Positions 37,454 to 51,005 of a stretch of 64,000 nt of DNA are shown here, in pieces. A program made the translations under genes and the position numbers. The DNA lies in the NCBI GenBank assembly GCA_038502055.1, contig JAXRKN010000039.1, forward strand, positions 5,270,001 through 5,334,000, read 5' to 3'. Source of the DNA: Tanytarsus gracilentus. Its lineage: Eukaryota > Arthropoda > Insecta > Diptera > Chironomidae. Position 1 is the stretch's first letter, and every line of letters begins with the position of its first letter. The notes beneath the pieces are model-generated. The model was not told where the DNA came from and did not search any database. It saw only the letters and a program-made list of their open reading frames with translations.

Positions 37454-39929
37454 GTTCACTTTAATGAAGCAAAAAAGTGAAAAATTAAAAAACCAAAAAA
37501 TAAGAAATTGTTTCGAAAATCAATGATGATAAAAGTGTGTGTTCAAAGCAGATTGCAAAGCGATTTTCCCCTACCCATTAAGTTTTTTCGCGCTCATCTG
37601 AGTTTTCTTTAATTCGCATTAGGAATTATCCAATTTTTTTTCGCAAAGATTTAGTGTTGAGTTTAAAAAATTAGTAATTGGCACGATAAGACGTTTTAGA
37701 AAGCTATTTTTATTATCAACTTATTATATTCGTCGCGTAGATCGTTGATAGAAATTATGAAAGATAAAAATTTAAGATATTCTTCCCAAAATGCTTTTAA
37801 TGATAAAATATGAAAAACTAAAAATATTTTTGATAATTTAGGAACAGAAAGAAGCAATTTACAGATGAAAAATTTAGAAGCACCACAAAAAATTATTTGA
37901 GATACCTGAGAGAAAAAATTGAAAACTATTTTTTTATATGAAACTGCAAAACTATTAAATTTTTCAATAATTATTCTCCAACTTATGCTTATCCTTAAAT
38001 AACGAGACATCTGTGTTTAAAAATTAAATCTTTGTAAACTGTTTGGATAAAAAAAATAACGAATGAGTTAAATATCGGTTGTGGACTTAAAAAGATTGAA
38101 AATAAGAAATTGGATAAAATAATTGTTAGTGAGTGTCAATCCATTCACATGACACGTAATTACAATGTAATGTCGCATGCAAAAGTTTTATAAATTATCT
38201 TTAAATGTTATGTGTAAAGCAATTATTGAGGACTGTCATCAAGATTGAACTAAATAAGTGAGGATGTAGTGGAAAAATTGGCAAATTTTAAAAAAAATAT
38301 TTCAAATTAAAAAAGTACAAAACATTTTTCTGAAAACATTTTTTAAACTCCTTTTTAATTATTCAAACAATTTTTTAAAAATTTAAAATTTAATTCAATC
38401 AAATTTAATTTTATTTCCATTGCATTCTCGTATTTGAGCCTCAAAAGATTTAAAGGACTACACACACCTATATCGACACTAACACACCATTAAAGTACAC
38501 TCAAAAATTAAAAATTGGATGTAAAATAAAATTTCTATGATTATTGAATGTGCAGCAAAAAAAAGGAAAGACGAAAAAATAATTGGAAATGATCTGTGGT
38601 AATTAATGAGATCCTTAAAAATGGATAAAAAAAATATGTTGAGATAAAAAATTATACAATTCGATTCAATTACCTCCTAATCTAAAACCTACTGATATAA
38701 TTTGTAACATTGCATGATGAAAAGATAAATATTTTGATATATTCAGAAAAAAATATAAAAAAAGCTTTACGATGTGGTACAAAATAATAAATTTTGTGGA
38801 ATAAACGAAAACGAATTCACGAAAAAAAAAATATTGCGTTAGATTTATAGAAATTATTCCATGAAAAAAAATCTTAAAATATCAATAGAGCAATAGAAAG
38901 TATAAAAATATCCTTATTCACTTTTTTATCATTACACAAATACAAAACAGAAAGCATCAAATTGCAACTAAAATAATAATATCTAGCATAGCGTATGGCA
39001 GAAGCGAGTAAAATTTAAAGAGTAGTTACTGCACTGAATGATGATTTTAAAGGGAGATATTGAATATTAAAATTTCATTGACAAAATTTAAACCATTTTG
39101 AGATATCCGGAAATTTCAATTGAAAGCTTTAAAGTATAAAAAAATCATAAACATCCCTTTAAAAAATTCTCTCAGTGTAATTTCATGCTAGAAGATTAAA
39201 CATGTATGAATCTGTGATTTTTCATTACTATTACAAACCTATTGATTATTAATTAATTGAAACCTATTTGATTGAATGTTATGTTTTTCTTATTTTTATT
39301 TTTCTTAACTTTTCTTCCCAAAACAGCGCATTAGTTTTTATGATTTACCTTTGCTACAAACGATAAAAAATTCAAAAATTCGTATGACTTAGAAATTAAA
39401 GAGAAATAAAATTTTCTGTACATATAATCTATATTTTATGTTTAAGATTAAATATTGGCTCATAAAATAAAGCGAAAGGATATTAAAAGAGAAATATTTT
39501 ATGCAACAGCAAATTTTATCCGAAAAAAAAGTAAAGCTTAGAGTGCCATACCCAAATTTAATTAAACGATTGAAAAATTTCATGAAATTTCTTTAATTTT
39601 GATAATAGTTGCGGGTTAGCTACCTCGGTTTTAAAAATGCTTTTTGTAAAAAAAAATGCAAGAACGGAAAAAATTGTATAAACGATTTAAAATTGAAAAA
39701 CACTAAGTTGAGAGACATTAATTTTTAGGAATTGCGCTCTAATTCATTTTAACAAAGAAATTTGCTTTAAAAATGGAAAATAAAAATTTATTTTTACAAT
39801 TGTTGTGCAGAGAAAGGAAAATTCTAAATGTGTTTTAATAATTTCATTACAGAAAATTTATTTCCAGAGATAATTCGAGTTTTTAAAAAATCTTAACCTA
39901 AAAAATTAATTAATTTAAATAATTAACTG
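37454..39929. other. REPTOR 3' UTR and intergenic DNA
   Basis: Very AT-rich, without coding sequence. Several AATAAA matches (for example near 38527 and 39405) make the end of the REPTOR mRNA unclear; the right-hand part belongs to the 3' end of the convergent transporter gene. Nothing else seen. Confidence 0.5.
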
Positions 39930-41718
39930 TTATCTAGAAAATTTGACTTCTTCTCTTTCATCACAGTCTTCATTATCATCTAAATTTATATAGTTTTCCT
40001 CTAAATTTGTTGACTGAAGTTCATCGACAAGAAAAAAATTTTCCATTGACGCTTCGGACATTTCATCATCATCTTGCTCTATCACAATCTCATCTCGATG
40101 TCTTTCTGACATGATTTTTATTAAAATCGTCCCGATTAGCATTAAAAATCCGTAAAAGAAAAATTGCATGCTGTCACTCGAGAAAATCCTTAACTGCGTT
40201 ATTAAAATCACCAAGAGATTACCAAGTGCATTGTTGATGAAAAAAATGGCAGTCAAAACGGATTTCATGCTGGTCGGTGCATTTGTGTAAGCAAATTTAA
40301 GACCTGGAACTGAAATAAACATTTCCGCTATCATGATGAATAAAAATTGTGGAATTTGCCATAGAACTGAGTAAGAAGATCTTAAATTGTGCACGATTGA
40401 ATATTGGAGAAAACCAGCACAAACGAAACTTAGAGATGCAAAAAGTCCTCCAATAAAAACGCACTCGAGAGATGTCAAGTGAATTCCAAATTTTTTTAAG
40501 AACGGATAGACAATTTTCTGCCACGATGGAATCAACATTAATAATAAAATCGGTCCAAGTGCTTTAAATTGATCGGGTTCAATTTTATACCCGAGGATTG
40601 TCGTGTCTGTTAACGTCGCTTGAAAAGTCCAGGTTGAGTCTTGCTGAGCTAGAAGAGCATAGAAAATTGGCAAGGGAAGGAAAAGTTTTACAATTTTTAA
40701 AAATATCGAAACATCAGTTACAAATTCTCTGGAATGTTTTCCGATTGCTCCGTCAATCCAATTGGAGCCTTTTGATTTTCCAGTAATTTTTTGATAAATT
40801 GCGAAGCTAACACAATTTAATGTTTTTAACATCGTGTTGTTCCTCGTTGGTGTCTCTTTTTTATAAGAAGGAACTCCACACAGAAAAATCACCCATGAAA
40901 GTACAATAACCGATGCAATTAGCAAAAATACTGAAGTATAGCATTGTCCAAGCTCTTGGCAATATCGAGTCAAAAGCACATTCTTCCTCATAATCGGTGG
41001 TAAAATTTTACCCATAAGAATTCCAGTATAATAAAAGAAATAGTATGCGGAGAAATATCGGTCGAGTGATGGTTTTTGTTGAGGAAGTTTAAATTGATGA
41101 GCGCCCAGGGCTGTGATGCATGCTCGCAAAAATCCATTTCCTATCGCAATCATGAGAAGCGAAATGTAAACAATCGTACTGGAAATTTCAAAATAAAATA
41201 TTTTATTAGAGCGACACGTGAGCATTAAAGATTACTTACTGAATCATGAAAAATTGAGGAAATGTCCCGATCAGTAGCAATAAATAACCCAAAACGTAGG
41301 GAAGATAGAAATAAAAAATTATTTTTGCATTTCCAAAGTAAGAATCGGCCATGACCGCTCCAAAAATTGGCAAAAACTGAGAGAAAAAGTTGAAAGTATG
41401 AAGGACGATAGTTGAATGTCTTTCAGTGAACATAAGGCTATCACGAAGATATAAACTGAGTACACTTCGAATACCATTAGCTGCTGTGGCTTCGAAAGTT
41501 TTTGATAGAAGTACGAACACAACTGCGGTGGGGTATGGTTGTGCTAGCGAGTCCGTTGAACCCTTAAAATTTAATAATTTTTATAATGATTTATAATCAT
41601 TTTGTATATTTTTAAAACTAACCAATTCATCACTGCCAAATGAAGAGGATGCTTCACCTTCGTATCTCTTAATTTTCTTACCATTATCACCCAAGAGAAG
41701 TTTTTCTGTGAATGGCAT
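39930..41718 (-). CDS. POT/PTR-family (SLC15-like) transporter, divergent
   Basis: Exons 41718-41623, 41562-41240 and 41178-39930 encode 555 aa. A short polar N-terminus (MPFTEKLLLGDNGKKIKRYE) leads to about 12 membrane helices. Family marks: QPYPTAVVF before TM1, GIRSVLSLYLRD, STIVLHTFNFFSQFLPIFGA followed by VMADSYFG, the PEPT-type sequence between TM2 and TM3. The proton-coupling motif ExxERFxYY of TM1 is replaced: by alignment NEFCERFSYYG becomes SKTFEATAANG. GGIKPCVAAFGGDQF becomes GFLRACITALGAHQF, and the FYxxINxGSL signature is degraded. The large extracellular domain of PEPT1/2 (about 700 aa) is absent. The C-terminus is acidic. Family assignment is clear; substrate and coupling are not. 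Confidence 0.85.
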
Positions 41719-42337
41719 TTTTTTAAAGTGAGTAATGCAAGTAGGGAAAGGTCAAAAAAAAGTTGATAACGTACTTTCTTCATCGACATTTTTCAGATTA
41801 TTTTTAAACATAATTTAAAGCAATTGCAGTGTCTCTCTGAATAATTCAATAAAATATTTCTATCACATATCACGTGCTTATTATAATTTTTTTTAATCAC
41901 AAAGAACAATTAAAATTAGTTCATAAATCGAACTGATAATTTGAAGAATGTTGTTTATTTCACGAGTACTCATTTAAGACTGACTGACGGAGGGAAACAT
42001 GAGAAAAATTTTACACTTAGAAGGTTTCTCAATATATAGAATCAAATGGGCAAAATTCATCAAAAATGTCAAAAAAATATTTAACATTAACATTCATATT
42101 TCCAAAATAATTTATTAATGAACTTTTATAAACTACCTACCTAACTTTAAATTTATTTATCTCCTTTTTTTAACTGAAAATTATTCGTAAAAAATTAAGA
42201 TGCAGTGACACATATTTTCTTATCTTTCATCAGTTTTATTTGATCTTTTTTAAAACTTAGTAATGCCTTTTTATCATCCTCACATAAGTATTATTATACA
42301 GTTTAAGGGAGAGAGAGAGAGAAAGAGTGAGCAGAAT
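41719..42337. other. Gap between transporter start and CSN6 stop
   Basis: About 620 bp of AT-rich DNA: promoter side of the transporter and the CSN6 3' end. A GA-rich tract lies at 42307-42328. An ATG at 41792 on the minus strand precedes the transporter start out of frame and could be an upstream ORF in its leader. Confidence 0.4.
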
Positions 42338-43414
42338 TTAAAAGAAGAATCTCATTCGACGATTCTGACGATCATGAAGCAAGTTAAATTTATTAACCAG
42401 CTGATTGATGTCATTGGCGGCCTTTGTCAGTGTTCCCAAATACATGATGAGTCCAACGTCGTTTGATTGAGTGTGAAATTCTTCCTTGAATTGGATATTT
42501 TGAACGACCGGCAGACGATGACTTAACGTGAAAGCTTCTCGCAAGATCTCATGATTGGGCTTCAATTTTCCTTCGCTTACAGCCTTAACGTAATCGAGGA
42601 CTAATTTGACACGCTGATGGAGCATTTTAATTGCAACTTGCTGAGCCACCAAGTGATCAGCAACTGTAATTATTTTTGAATTACTTAAAAGTCATTAAGA
42701 ATTTAAAAGATATTTCCTTATACCATATGAATTTGAAGTAGAATCATTTGATTGAGCCATTCGCGCAACATGATCGACGCCAATTCGTTCCGCTTCCTCT
42801 GTCGCTAGTGTATAAGTTAAAGGAACAAAGAGCATTGTAGCCTCGCCAGCTACGATATCGATGACAGATTCATAGAGTTGGATGGGAAGTTGTTCAAATT
42901 GCTTATTGCTAGTGTCCATAAGCAGCATGATTGGGCTTTCATTAATTTGACTGATTTGTTTATGGATTTTGATGTGCTGTTCTGTGGGATTAGCGCAAGT
43001 CGTATACCATCCGAGAAAATCTAAATCACTAAAGACTTGCTTGTCTGGAAGATAATTAAAATGTGAGTTTAATGATAAAGAAGTGCTTATTTACTTACAT
43101 TGCTCCTCTTTGGTATTATAATAATCCCGATTAATTATTACATCCTCTTCGATTGTCTCATATCGCAGTTCAAATGAATTGAAAATTTCAATCTTACGTC
43201 CCTCTTGTTTGCCAATCAGTGCACCATACACAGCCTGTGTCTTGCCTTCCTGAGCTCTAATTCTCGTCCAGTGTTCTGAGATATTCATAATAACCAGTGG
43301 ATGAAGTGAGATCGAAACTGATGGTTGCATTGTTTTCGCAAGAATTTGTTTACGTGAGGAACCCGGTTCAGCATCGTCCACGTCCATCTTTTCAAGTTGC
43401 TTATCTACTTCCAT
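42338..43414 (-). CDS. CSN6: COP9 signalosome subunit 6
   Basis: Non-catalytic MPN subunit of the COP9 signalosome, which removes Nedd8 from cullins and forms a core pair with CSN5. Exons 43414-43099, 43044-42724 and 42663-42338 encode 320 aa (human about 327). The MPN domain has SISLHPLVIMNISEHWTR, YGALIGKQEGRKIEIFNSFE and FLGWYTTCANPTEQHIKIHK. The zinc-binding JAMM HxHP motif is absent, as normal for CSN6. The C-terminal half carries RIGVDHVARM and the helical LVAQQVAIKMLHQRVKLVLD. An acidic N-terminus contains MDVDDAEPGSS. Start is the only sensible Met ahead of the MPN domain. It sits 366 bp downstream of the DIP1-like gene on the same strand. Confidence 0.97.
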
Positions 43415-43780
43415 TTCTAATGATTATTTAACTAGCAGCGGTCGTATTTACACGAAAAAAATTAAATAATTGTGAATCTTGGCTGCAAAAATATTTTTTT
43501 GTGATTTTTTAAATATTTTTTGTACGTTACAGAAAAATAAAAACATTGAAATTTTAAAATTAAAAAAGACGTTGAAATGATCTTGTGATGTCTAAAATTT
43601 TTTATTGAGTCTGAAATTATTTAAGATTCATTGAGATACATTTAATTTCCAATGCCATTCACTAAAGTTTATTTATTAGCGAAAACCCGCTCAATGCTTC
43701 ATTGAGATACAATTAATTTAAATTTTTCTCTGCGCTATTTCAAACGCCATTCTAAAGTTTAGTCTTTAAAAAAAACTGTT
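43415..43780 (-). promoter_or_regulatory. Gap between DIP1-like stop and CSN6 start
   Basis: 366 bp, AT-rich; must hold the DIP1-like 3' UTR and the CSN6 promoter unless the two are cotranscribed. The sequence TTCATTGAGATAC occurs twice (near 43629 and 43698). Nothing else seen. Confidence 0.35.
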
Positions 43781-45886
43781 TTAGTTGTCCATTGTTGTCT
43801 CATACTTAAAAAGCTTTTGCAATACTTGAATAGCTACACGCTTTCTAGCTTCTTTCTTGCTTCTTCCCTGACCAATAAATGACTGACCATCCACGGTTGC
43901 TCCGACTGTATGCATAATTGTGGGCGTAATACCTTGCGAACCGAGATCATTGTACTGTGAATTTAAAGAGTTAAATTTAATAGTTTATCTTGCTAAATTT
44001 TCTTTTTCAATTAAGTAATTACCTGTGTACACGGTCTCATTATGCTCAAAAGCATTACTGGATGCATCGATGTACTGTTTGGCGGCAATTCGTTCTTAAC
44101 CTTTGGTGGCTTCGGAACTGATGGAATCTTCGGTGGACTTTCAGTTGTCATTGCTGATGATGACGGAGCAGCTTGAGGATTTTCAGCTGTTTTTGGAAAT
44201 GGCACTTCAAAGCCTTCCGATTCCCACTCCGAGAAGAGTTTGTGCAGAGCGAAACTTGCTAAAATTATTCAAAAATGATTAGCCATAAGTTACTTGGAAT
44301 AATTTTTTTTTTCATACCCAATTGAAGCATTGGAACATCAGAAACTGAATCGCACTCTTCCATGTTAATATCATCGCTGGCAACTGAAACGGCATCTTGC
44401 TGCTTAGCCTGTCTGAACTTGTTGATAATTAAGTCTCTTAAAGCCTTCTCGCAAGCATTATTTTTGGCTGACATTTTGCTCGGCCCTTGACCCTTATATT
44501 TTACATTATGAAGCACTACTTCGGCTTCAAATTTGCTTCCAGGAATGGGAACAACGACAGTTTCACCAACCGTTTGCCCAACCGTGAGTTCATTGAGCGC
44601 AGCAATAGCGTTACGAGGAGTCAGCATACGATACAATTTCTTGTTCTGTTTCGAGCGCTTCTCTTTGCCTAAAAAAATTTAATTTAAATTAGTTTTAAAG
44701 AGTTTAATTTAATTCAACTCACCCGAAACCTTCTTCTTGAAATTAATTTTCTTCAACTTTAACAAGTCACTCTCAGATTCGCTCATGTCTTGGCTCTCCT
44801 TCATGGTACTCTCAAGTTCAATTGGAGCTGATGTGATTACAGGAACAGGAACAGGAGTAGCAGCAACAACGACTGGCTGTTCCGTCTTATTTTTTTTTAT
44901 TGGATAGAATTATATAGGAAATTGTCAGTTAAGTACGAAGGTTGGTGGCGAGAAATCCCTTTTACCAGATTCCTCAAAATCTATTTTTCCGGCATATGGC
45001 GGGTTCATTGAAATGAGGAACTAAGTAGGAGCATTCCATTCGAATCGAGTTTGTCTTTTTAAATTTTAATGAGTTTTCTCTTCTTTCGAATTATTCTTTT
45101 CATTGGAAAGCTCATCGAAATTTACCAGCATGTCGCTGGAGCATTTCTAATCGATCGATTTGAATTTGCTCATAATTAATTCGACATTCTTTCATGTTTA
45201 ATGCTTTTTAATCTAATAAATTTTAATGGTGATCACGGGTGGAAGACTAATTTCAAACACATCCTGATTACATTATAAAATTCTCACTGGATCTCATTGA
45301 AGTTAAGTTGACAACTCACGCTCAAATTTCCGAACAAAGTTTAATAGAACGTTATGAATAATTTCTTAGCGTACTTAAGCATTGCTCATTATGTTCCATA
45401 AGAATGCCAAAAAAAACGTCAGAAGAGATCCAGTGGAAAAGTGCAAAATAAATTTTCTCGCACTCGCAATTATTAAAAGTTATTAGATTTAAAAACTAAT
45501 TAACACAGACTTTCTCACATAATCTGTATGGAAGGAGGAAAAAACGGATATTGAAATACATGAAAAATCAATAAAAAAAAATGTCTTCTCTTTCTACTGA
45601 GAAAAAAAGCTTTGAAAATTTGAAATATGCTGAAACATGCATGTTAAGTTTGTACCTTAATTTCGATATTGTTTGTCGATGGCGAGGCTGAAGGTGTTTG
45701 AACAGGCGTTGCAACGACTGGATTGCTTCTGGTATTTCTTTGAGCCATTGGCGATTGTTGTTGTTGTTGAGCATAAATACCAGCCGAAATGAAGCTGTTT
45801 CCAATATTTCGATAATTTCCACTACAAAAAGTTGATTAGTTAAATCTTATAAACACTTTTATTATATTTAAAGCTCACCGTTGCAT
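43781..45886 (-). CDS. DIP1: DIP1-like double-stranded RNA-binding protein
   Basis: Resembles fly Disco-interacting protein 1, a nuclear dsRNA-binding protein. Six coding exons: 45886-45879, 45821-45656, 44885-44723, 44668-44318, 44258-44023, 43954-43781 (365 aa, phases consistent). The first coding exon is only 8 nt and encodes MQ plus part of an arginine. A Gln/Pro/Thr-rich low-complexity N-terminus is followed by a basic patch (GKEKRSKQNKKLYRMLTPRN). A dsRBD at about 130-195 has NAIAALNELTVGQ and YKGQGPSKMSAKNNACEKAL. The linker holds LASFALHKLFSEWESEGFEV. A second dsRBD-like module at about 295-358 has FIGQGRSKKEARKRVAIQVL. Exon 3 could also be a start point of shorter forms, since a 770-nt intron precedes it. 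Assignment to DIP1 rests on these motifs and layout; other dsRBD families fit less well. Confidence 0.8.
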
Positions 45887-48800
45887 TATTTTAAAAGATT
45901 TTTATTTTCTCTTTAAAATTTTCAGAGGAAAAGTTTTTTCAATGACTGTTGAAAGGTTTTAATTGATTTAAACTTCAGCAGATTTTAAAAATTATTATGA
46001 CACGTTAAATTTTTTATATTTTTTAAAATAAATATTTTTTTCATCTTTTTAAAGTTAATTAATAAATTAAATTCAAAATTATGATGTAAAACTTTTGATA
46101 ATTAGTTTTTTTAATAAAAAAATTAGTAATTTTAATTAATTTACGAAGTTGCTTGATATTTTTAAAAAGCTTAAAAATAAGTAATAAAGTGTTTCACTTT
46201 CTAAAACGTTCATTTAAAAATTTCATATCAAACTTTATTATTTTGAAGTCTTTTCAGCAATGGCGGAAGTTTTTCCTCAACTAACCTCCTATTTGATGTA
46301 TGATCAATTCTCACATGGTCGCTTATGTTGCGTTGCATGTGATGTTTACATGTACGTTGTTATTCGGAATAAACGTGAAAAGAGAAAAAAAAAAGTTTCT
46401 TAGGTCCCATTTTAAGTGTGTGAATTTTAAATAAATTTTTCCCCAAGAATTCACGTGAGTTAAGAATTCAATTATACGAAATATTTAATGATAACGTATG
46501 TGTTAATCTGTAATGCATTAAGTAAAGATAAAAACTCTTTAATTTAAATTTTTAAAAATTCTACAACAATATGGAAAATCAATGAACGCATGTGGGAGCT
46601 TTTTACTGTGTTCGAATATAAAGAAGTGAAGAAAAATAATTATAAATAAAGAAATCATTTTTCTTACAACGTAGATTCCCCCGAGCACGCTTTAAATGAA
46701 AATCATTGTGAAATAAGTTTAAATTTAAAATGCGTATTTGCACAATGTTTCAATCTAACACATTTTTTTTATTGAATCAGGCACATCAAAGTGATTCTGT
46801 ATGTACGATGAAGAAGAATTTTTTCAACCATTTGCAAATATTTGAAAATTAAGGCGTATCACGGGTGTGTTTTTAAGAAGAAGGCATCACTATTAAGCTA
46901 TGTACTTCCCTGAGTATTATTTTTAGTGCATGGTGTCTGCATGATGAGCCACTTGCTCAGCTAATTTATCGGAAAATTATTCGAATCATAAAAAAAGTAA
47001 TTTCAAATCCTGTCATGGTAAAAACTAAAAACTCCAACAGATTTGGATACAGATAAAAAAGCTTTAAAAATATATCTTCGTTTATGCATCTCGAATTTCA
47101 GCTCATTAAGGATTTTTCTGTAAATTTTTCTCGACAAAGAGCACCACTTCAAACGAACAAGCAGTCAGGAAGACATTTTCACTCTTCTTGAACCCATCCA
47201 TTAGTTTTTCATGTATGTTACTAAACTCAAATGTCGATCCCGCAAATCGTTGAAATGTATGTAATTCAAGTCCGGTAGCACTTTGCATTTTTTCAATGCA
47301 ATGACATAAAACATATGTGCATTTAAGTTGTGCATAATTTTATTTTTCGATGTGATCAATATTGCAAATCCAAAGATTTTGAACCTAAATTTTAATTAAT
47401 TTAGTTATTTTCACATTTAACCTCTTCTGTGCTCGCGATAATTGACATAATTTGTCGATTCAATAGCTGTCACTGTTGACATCTCAATTCCGTAAAATCC
47501 AGAGGAGGACAATGAAATAAAATTTATTTTCACTAATAAACCTGCGGGAAGGTCATCAATCGCGACTAATTAACGGTAATAACGTCATCAATTAGTCACC
47601 CCTAAAATAGTCAAAATCAATTTATTCTAATGCATAATTTACATTGCACAAATGTCCCAAGTCTCACTGGAATGAATGTTGGCAGTGATCGAGGCATATT
47701 ATAATAATAAATAAAGCTCGTTGACAGCACTTTTTTATGTGTACATGTGCATAGGAAGAAAAACCTGCTAAACTCTCACGATTGTGTATGATGATCATAG
47801 AGAGTCATGAAAAAAGAGATGAGAATTGTGCAGCGGCAATTTTTTTTCATATTTTTTAATGTGCGAGGAAAATTTTTCGAGGTCAGTGTTCTCGAATTAA
47901 GAGATAGATCTCGCAGTGAGGAGAGAAAGAAGAAGAAAAACAAGGAAGTACATATTTTTCTCTCAAATTAAAATTGCAATTTTGCGACCGAGTAAAATGC
48001 GAAGAAAATGTTTTAAAATAAAATGAACATGAGTAAAAATCTTGATTTTCCTTCAAGCTTTACTTTATCACAATGCAGAGTAGCACGTGATAACTTGTCG
48101 CTACTGATAAGTAATAACTGAGGTGTAACAAAAATATATCATTGGCGATAGCATATAACGAAAAATATGAAGGACAGTTTTGAGACCTTTAAAATTTTTT
48201 CTCGTGGTGTTAATGAAGGTTAGGAGAGTTTTTAAAAATAATCTGACAAAAACACGTCGTTAAATCTGATTACATAAAAATTTCAAATTTACTCAAAAAA
48301 TAACTTCATGAAGAAACCCTTAAAATTTTTCATCAAAAATGTTTTCTTCATGCATAACAATTTTTGTTTTGTTTCACTCACACTCAGACAATAAAGAAAA
48401 AGCGAAATGAAATCAATGTTAATTTTATTGAATCTCCATAGAAACGTCTTTTAGTGGGAAAGAGAGGAAGTTCTATATAAATATATACGAATATGTAATC
48501 AATCGATTGATGATGATGTGTGTATGTGATATCCAAAAACTCTAATTGCCATATGGTGGAATGCATATATACATAAACATTCTCGCTTCTCGTGTATGAC
48601 CTATGATCAGGCAAGAAACTTTTCTTTTACGTTTTAGAAATAACTTCCTTTATCAATCAAGGTCAGGAACTTAAACACGATTTTTATTTTATCGATTGTG
48701 AGCCGCACAATCACAACTACTCCCACTTATCAATGCATGATTTCCCAATTTTTTTTCCTTTCCTTTTTAACCGGTGATAAATGACGTTAGTGAGCGTCTA

Positions 48801-49951
48801 TGATGTGGCGCTATTCTTATCACATGAAAATTTTTTTTGTTTGACGCCACATTCCACCACTTGATACACAATCATGTGCCTTTAAATAATTCTCTCACCT
48901 AGAAACCGAAATAAAAACTGAAATTTTTTCACTCAATATTTATTTCACTCGGTTAGTAGTGTTGGAATACATGAAATAAAAATATCGCGAAAAATATCGT
49001 TTGAGTAAAAGCGTATCGCTGACCTTGTACTGCGATAACACTTTTTTTACGGGCTAATTTAACATTAGCAAAAATGAGTTTTTTACGTAATCAAAATTAG
49101 AATATGAAGAAATATTTATTTTCTGTTCGGCTGGTACATTACGTTCTGTTAATGGGGCTAGTGTCGAGCCTCCAAAAAATAGTTTTACGTTTACTGTATA
49201 GCTGTACATATTATTTTGAGCATCATTGATTTTTGTGGTCAGATATTGGTGATTTTTTTATAGCTATGAGGATTTCGCGTTGAAATTTTATTGCGTAATT
49301 TTAAAATTGTTAAAGAAGCAAGTTTTGATAATTTATTTTAAAATTGTTGTTGCTAGTTCTTTAGAATATATTAATTCAAAAAGATGTCGATGATCAAGCA
49401 ATCAAAATTTAGTAAACAATTTTACAATAAATAAAACTCGAATGGCCAACATTTAAAATCCACGTCATTTAATATGAGTTAATTAAAACTTGCATTTTTC
49501 TGTTAACAACCAAATCGTATGCAACTATGTCATCCACTAATAATATTATGATCTACAGCCCCCCATACATATATTTTTTGTACACACATACGCAGTGTCT
49601 CACACACAATTCACTCGGTGATAACAACTAATTTAAATGCTTGTTTGTTAATAAAATGTGTGAATATGTGTAACGATATTTTTTAAATTGAGAGAGGAGG
49701 AAAAATGATTTTAATTCATCGCCGACGATTATCGACTATAGCTTTCGAGCGTTGTTTACGTGTCATATATTCTCTCGTATATTTTTGCAATGAACATATT
49801 TTAAAATGTTTAAATACAAACGCACACATTGTTGGGCTCGTGGCAGGAATGAATGCTAATGAAAGCTATCGAGCCAAAAATAATTTTCATACTTTTCAAC
49901 GTGCGAGTAATTAAAATGGCATGTCCATTGTACCCATCCGACTGGGATCTT

Positions 49952-50118
49952 TGAGTCTGTGAGTGAGTGAGAGAGTCAAGTCTAAGATTCTCTCACTGTC
50001 TCAATTCGGTAAATAGTCTGCGGCATGAAATTTTTTTTCTGTTTTGTTGTAAAATATACATGCACTCGAATGTGTATCTCTCTGACTCTCTCGGATATTC
50101 TCTCAGAGAGTGAGTAAA
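49952..50118. promoter_or_regulatory. Cluster of GAGAG/CTCTC motifs
   Basis: Two dense groups of GAGAG, GTGAGTGAG and CTCTC words within 170 bp. GAGA-factor or CLAMP-type sites of Diptera have this form. Binding is inference. Confidence 0.3.
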
Positions 50119-50921
50119 TACACTCATATACTCAACAAGAAATAACTTTACGAGAAATATCAGAAAGCGAAAAAAAATTCACGTGAAATATGTTAGAGAT
50201 AGTATTTTACAGTTTGTAGTTGAATGTGCATGACAAAATAATTCTTTTGCTCCCGAGTGAGAGATTTTATTGGATCTGTAAAAGTTTAAATTTAACTTAA
50301 CATCGAGAACTTTTATATAAAAGCTCTTATCATTGAAGTGAGAAATTATTTGAAAGAAAAAAAATTATGTAAAGTGACTAAGGTCAAACTGCATTGAAGT
50401 GAAAAATAATAAGACGAAGAATTTTTATATAAAGAAGTGAGAACGGACAAATAAAATTGTGTGCAAGCTAAAATACACAAAAAAAGAAAAGCACATTTTA
50501 GCAAAATAGTCCACGTTGCATAATTTAAACTTGTTCGCCTGTATAAATTTTTTGTGAAAGCAAACAAAACTTTTTTTTATTTACCCCGTGATAGCAGTCA
50601 TATATAGCTGTTTAAAGTGAGAGAGCAAGAAAAGAAAAAAAAAGTTCAGTTATTACATTTTGTGACTTATTTTTGAACACGTGGAAAGAGAAAGGAAATT
50701 AAAGTTCTACAAAAGAGTCTAAAAATGATGTTTCTGTGAGTCTGATTTCTAAGCATATATTTTTTTTGTGACGTGATTAATTGTGTCAAAACGCGAGAAG
50801 AAGATTTTCAGTTTTATTTTCTCTCGATGCTGCCCAAGTCAGTTGTGTGTGTTTAAAAATGTATTTCGAAATTTTTTAAGAATCCCAGATTTATTTTTCA
50901 TTTAAGAAAAATCATTTTTCC

Positions 50922-51005
50922 TAAAAAAAACCACAAAAAAAAAAAAAAAAAAAAAAACAAAAACAAAAAAAGAAAAAAAAACTAAAAAAAAAAAAAAAAA
51001 AAAAC
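50922..51005 (+). repeat. Long interrupted poly(A) tract
   Basis: About 84 nt of nearly pure A on the plus strand with a few C, G and T interruptions. No upstream coding relic or target duplication was recognised, so it is listed as low-complexity sequence only. Confidence 0.9.

Noticed and set aside
41571..41789. 72-codon frame starting MSMKKVRYQ as the transporter's first exon
   Set aside because: It reads the first exon in the wrong frame; the ATG at 41718 gives a frame that splices in phase into the PEPT-like TM1.
50922..51005. Poly(A) tail of a processed pseudogene or retroposon
   Set aside because: No recognisable gene copy or element upstream and no flanking duplication found by eye.
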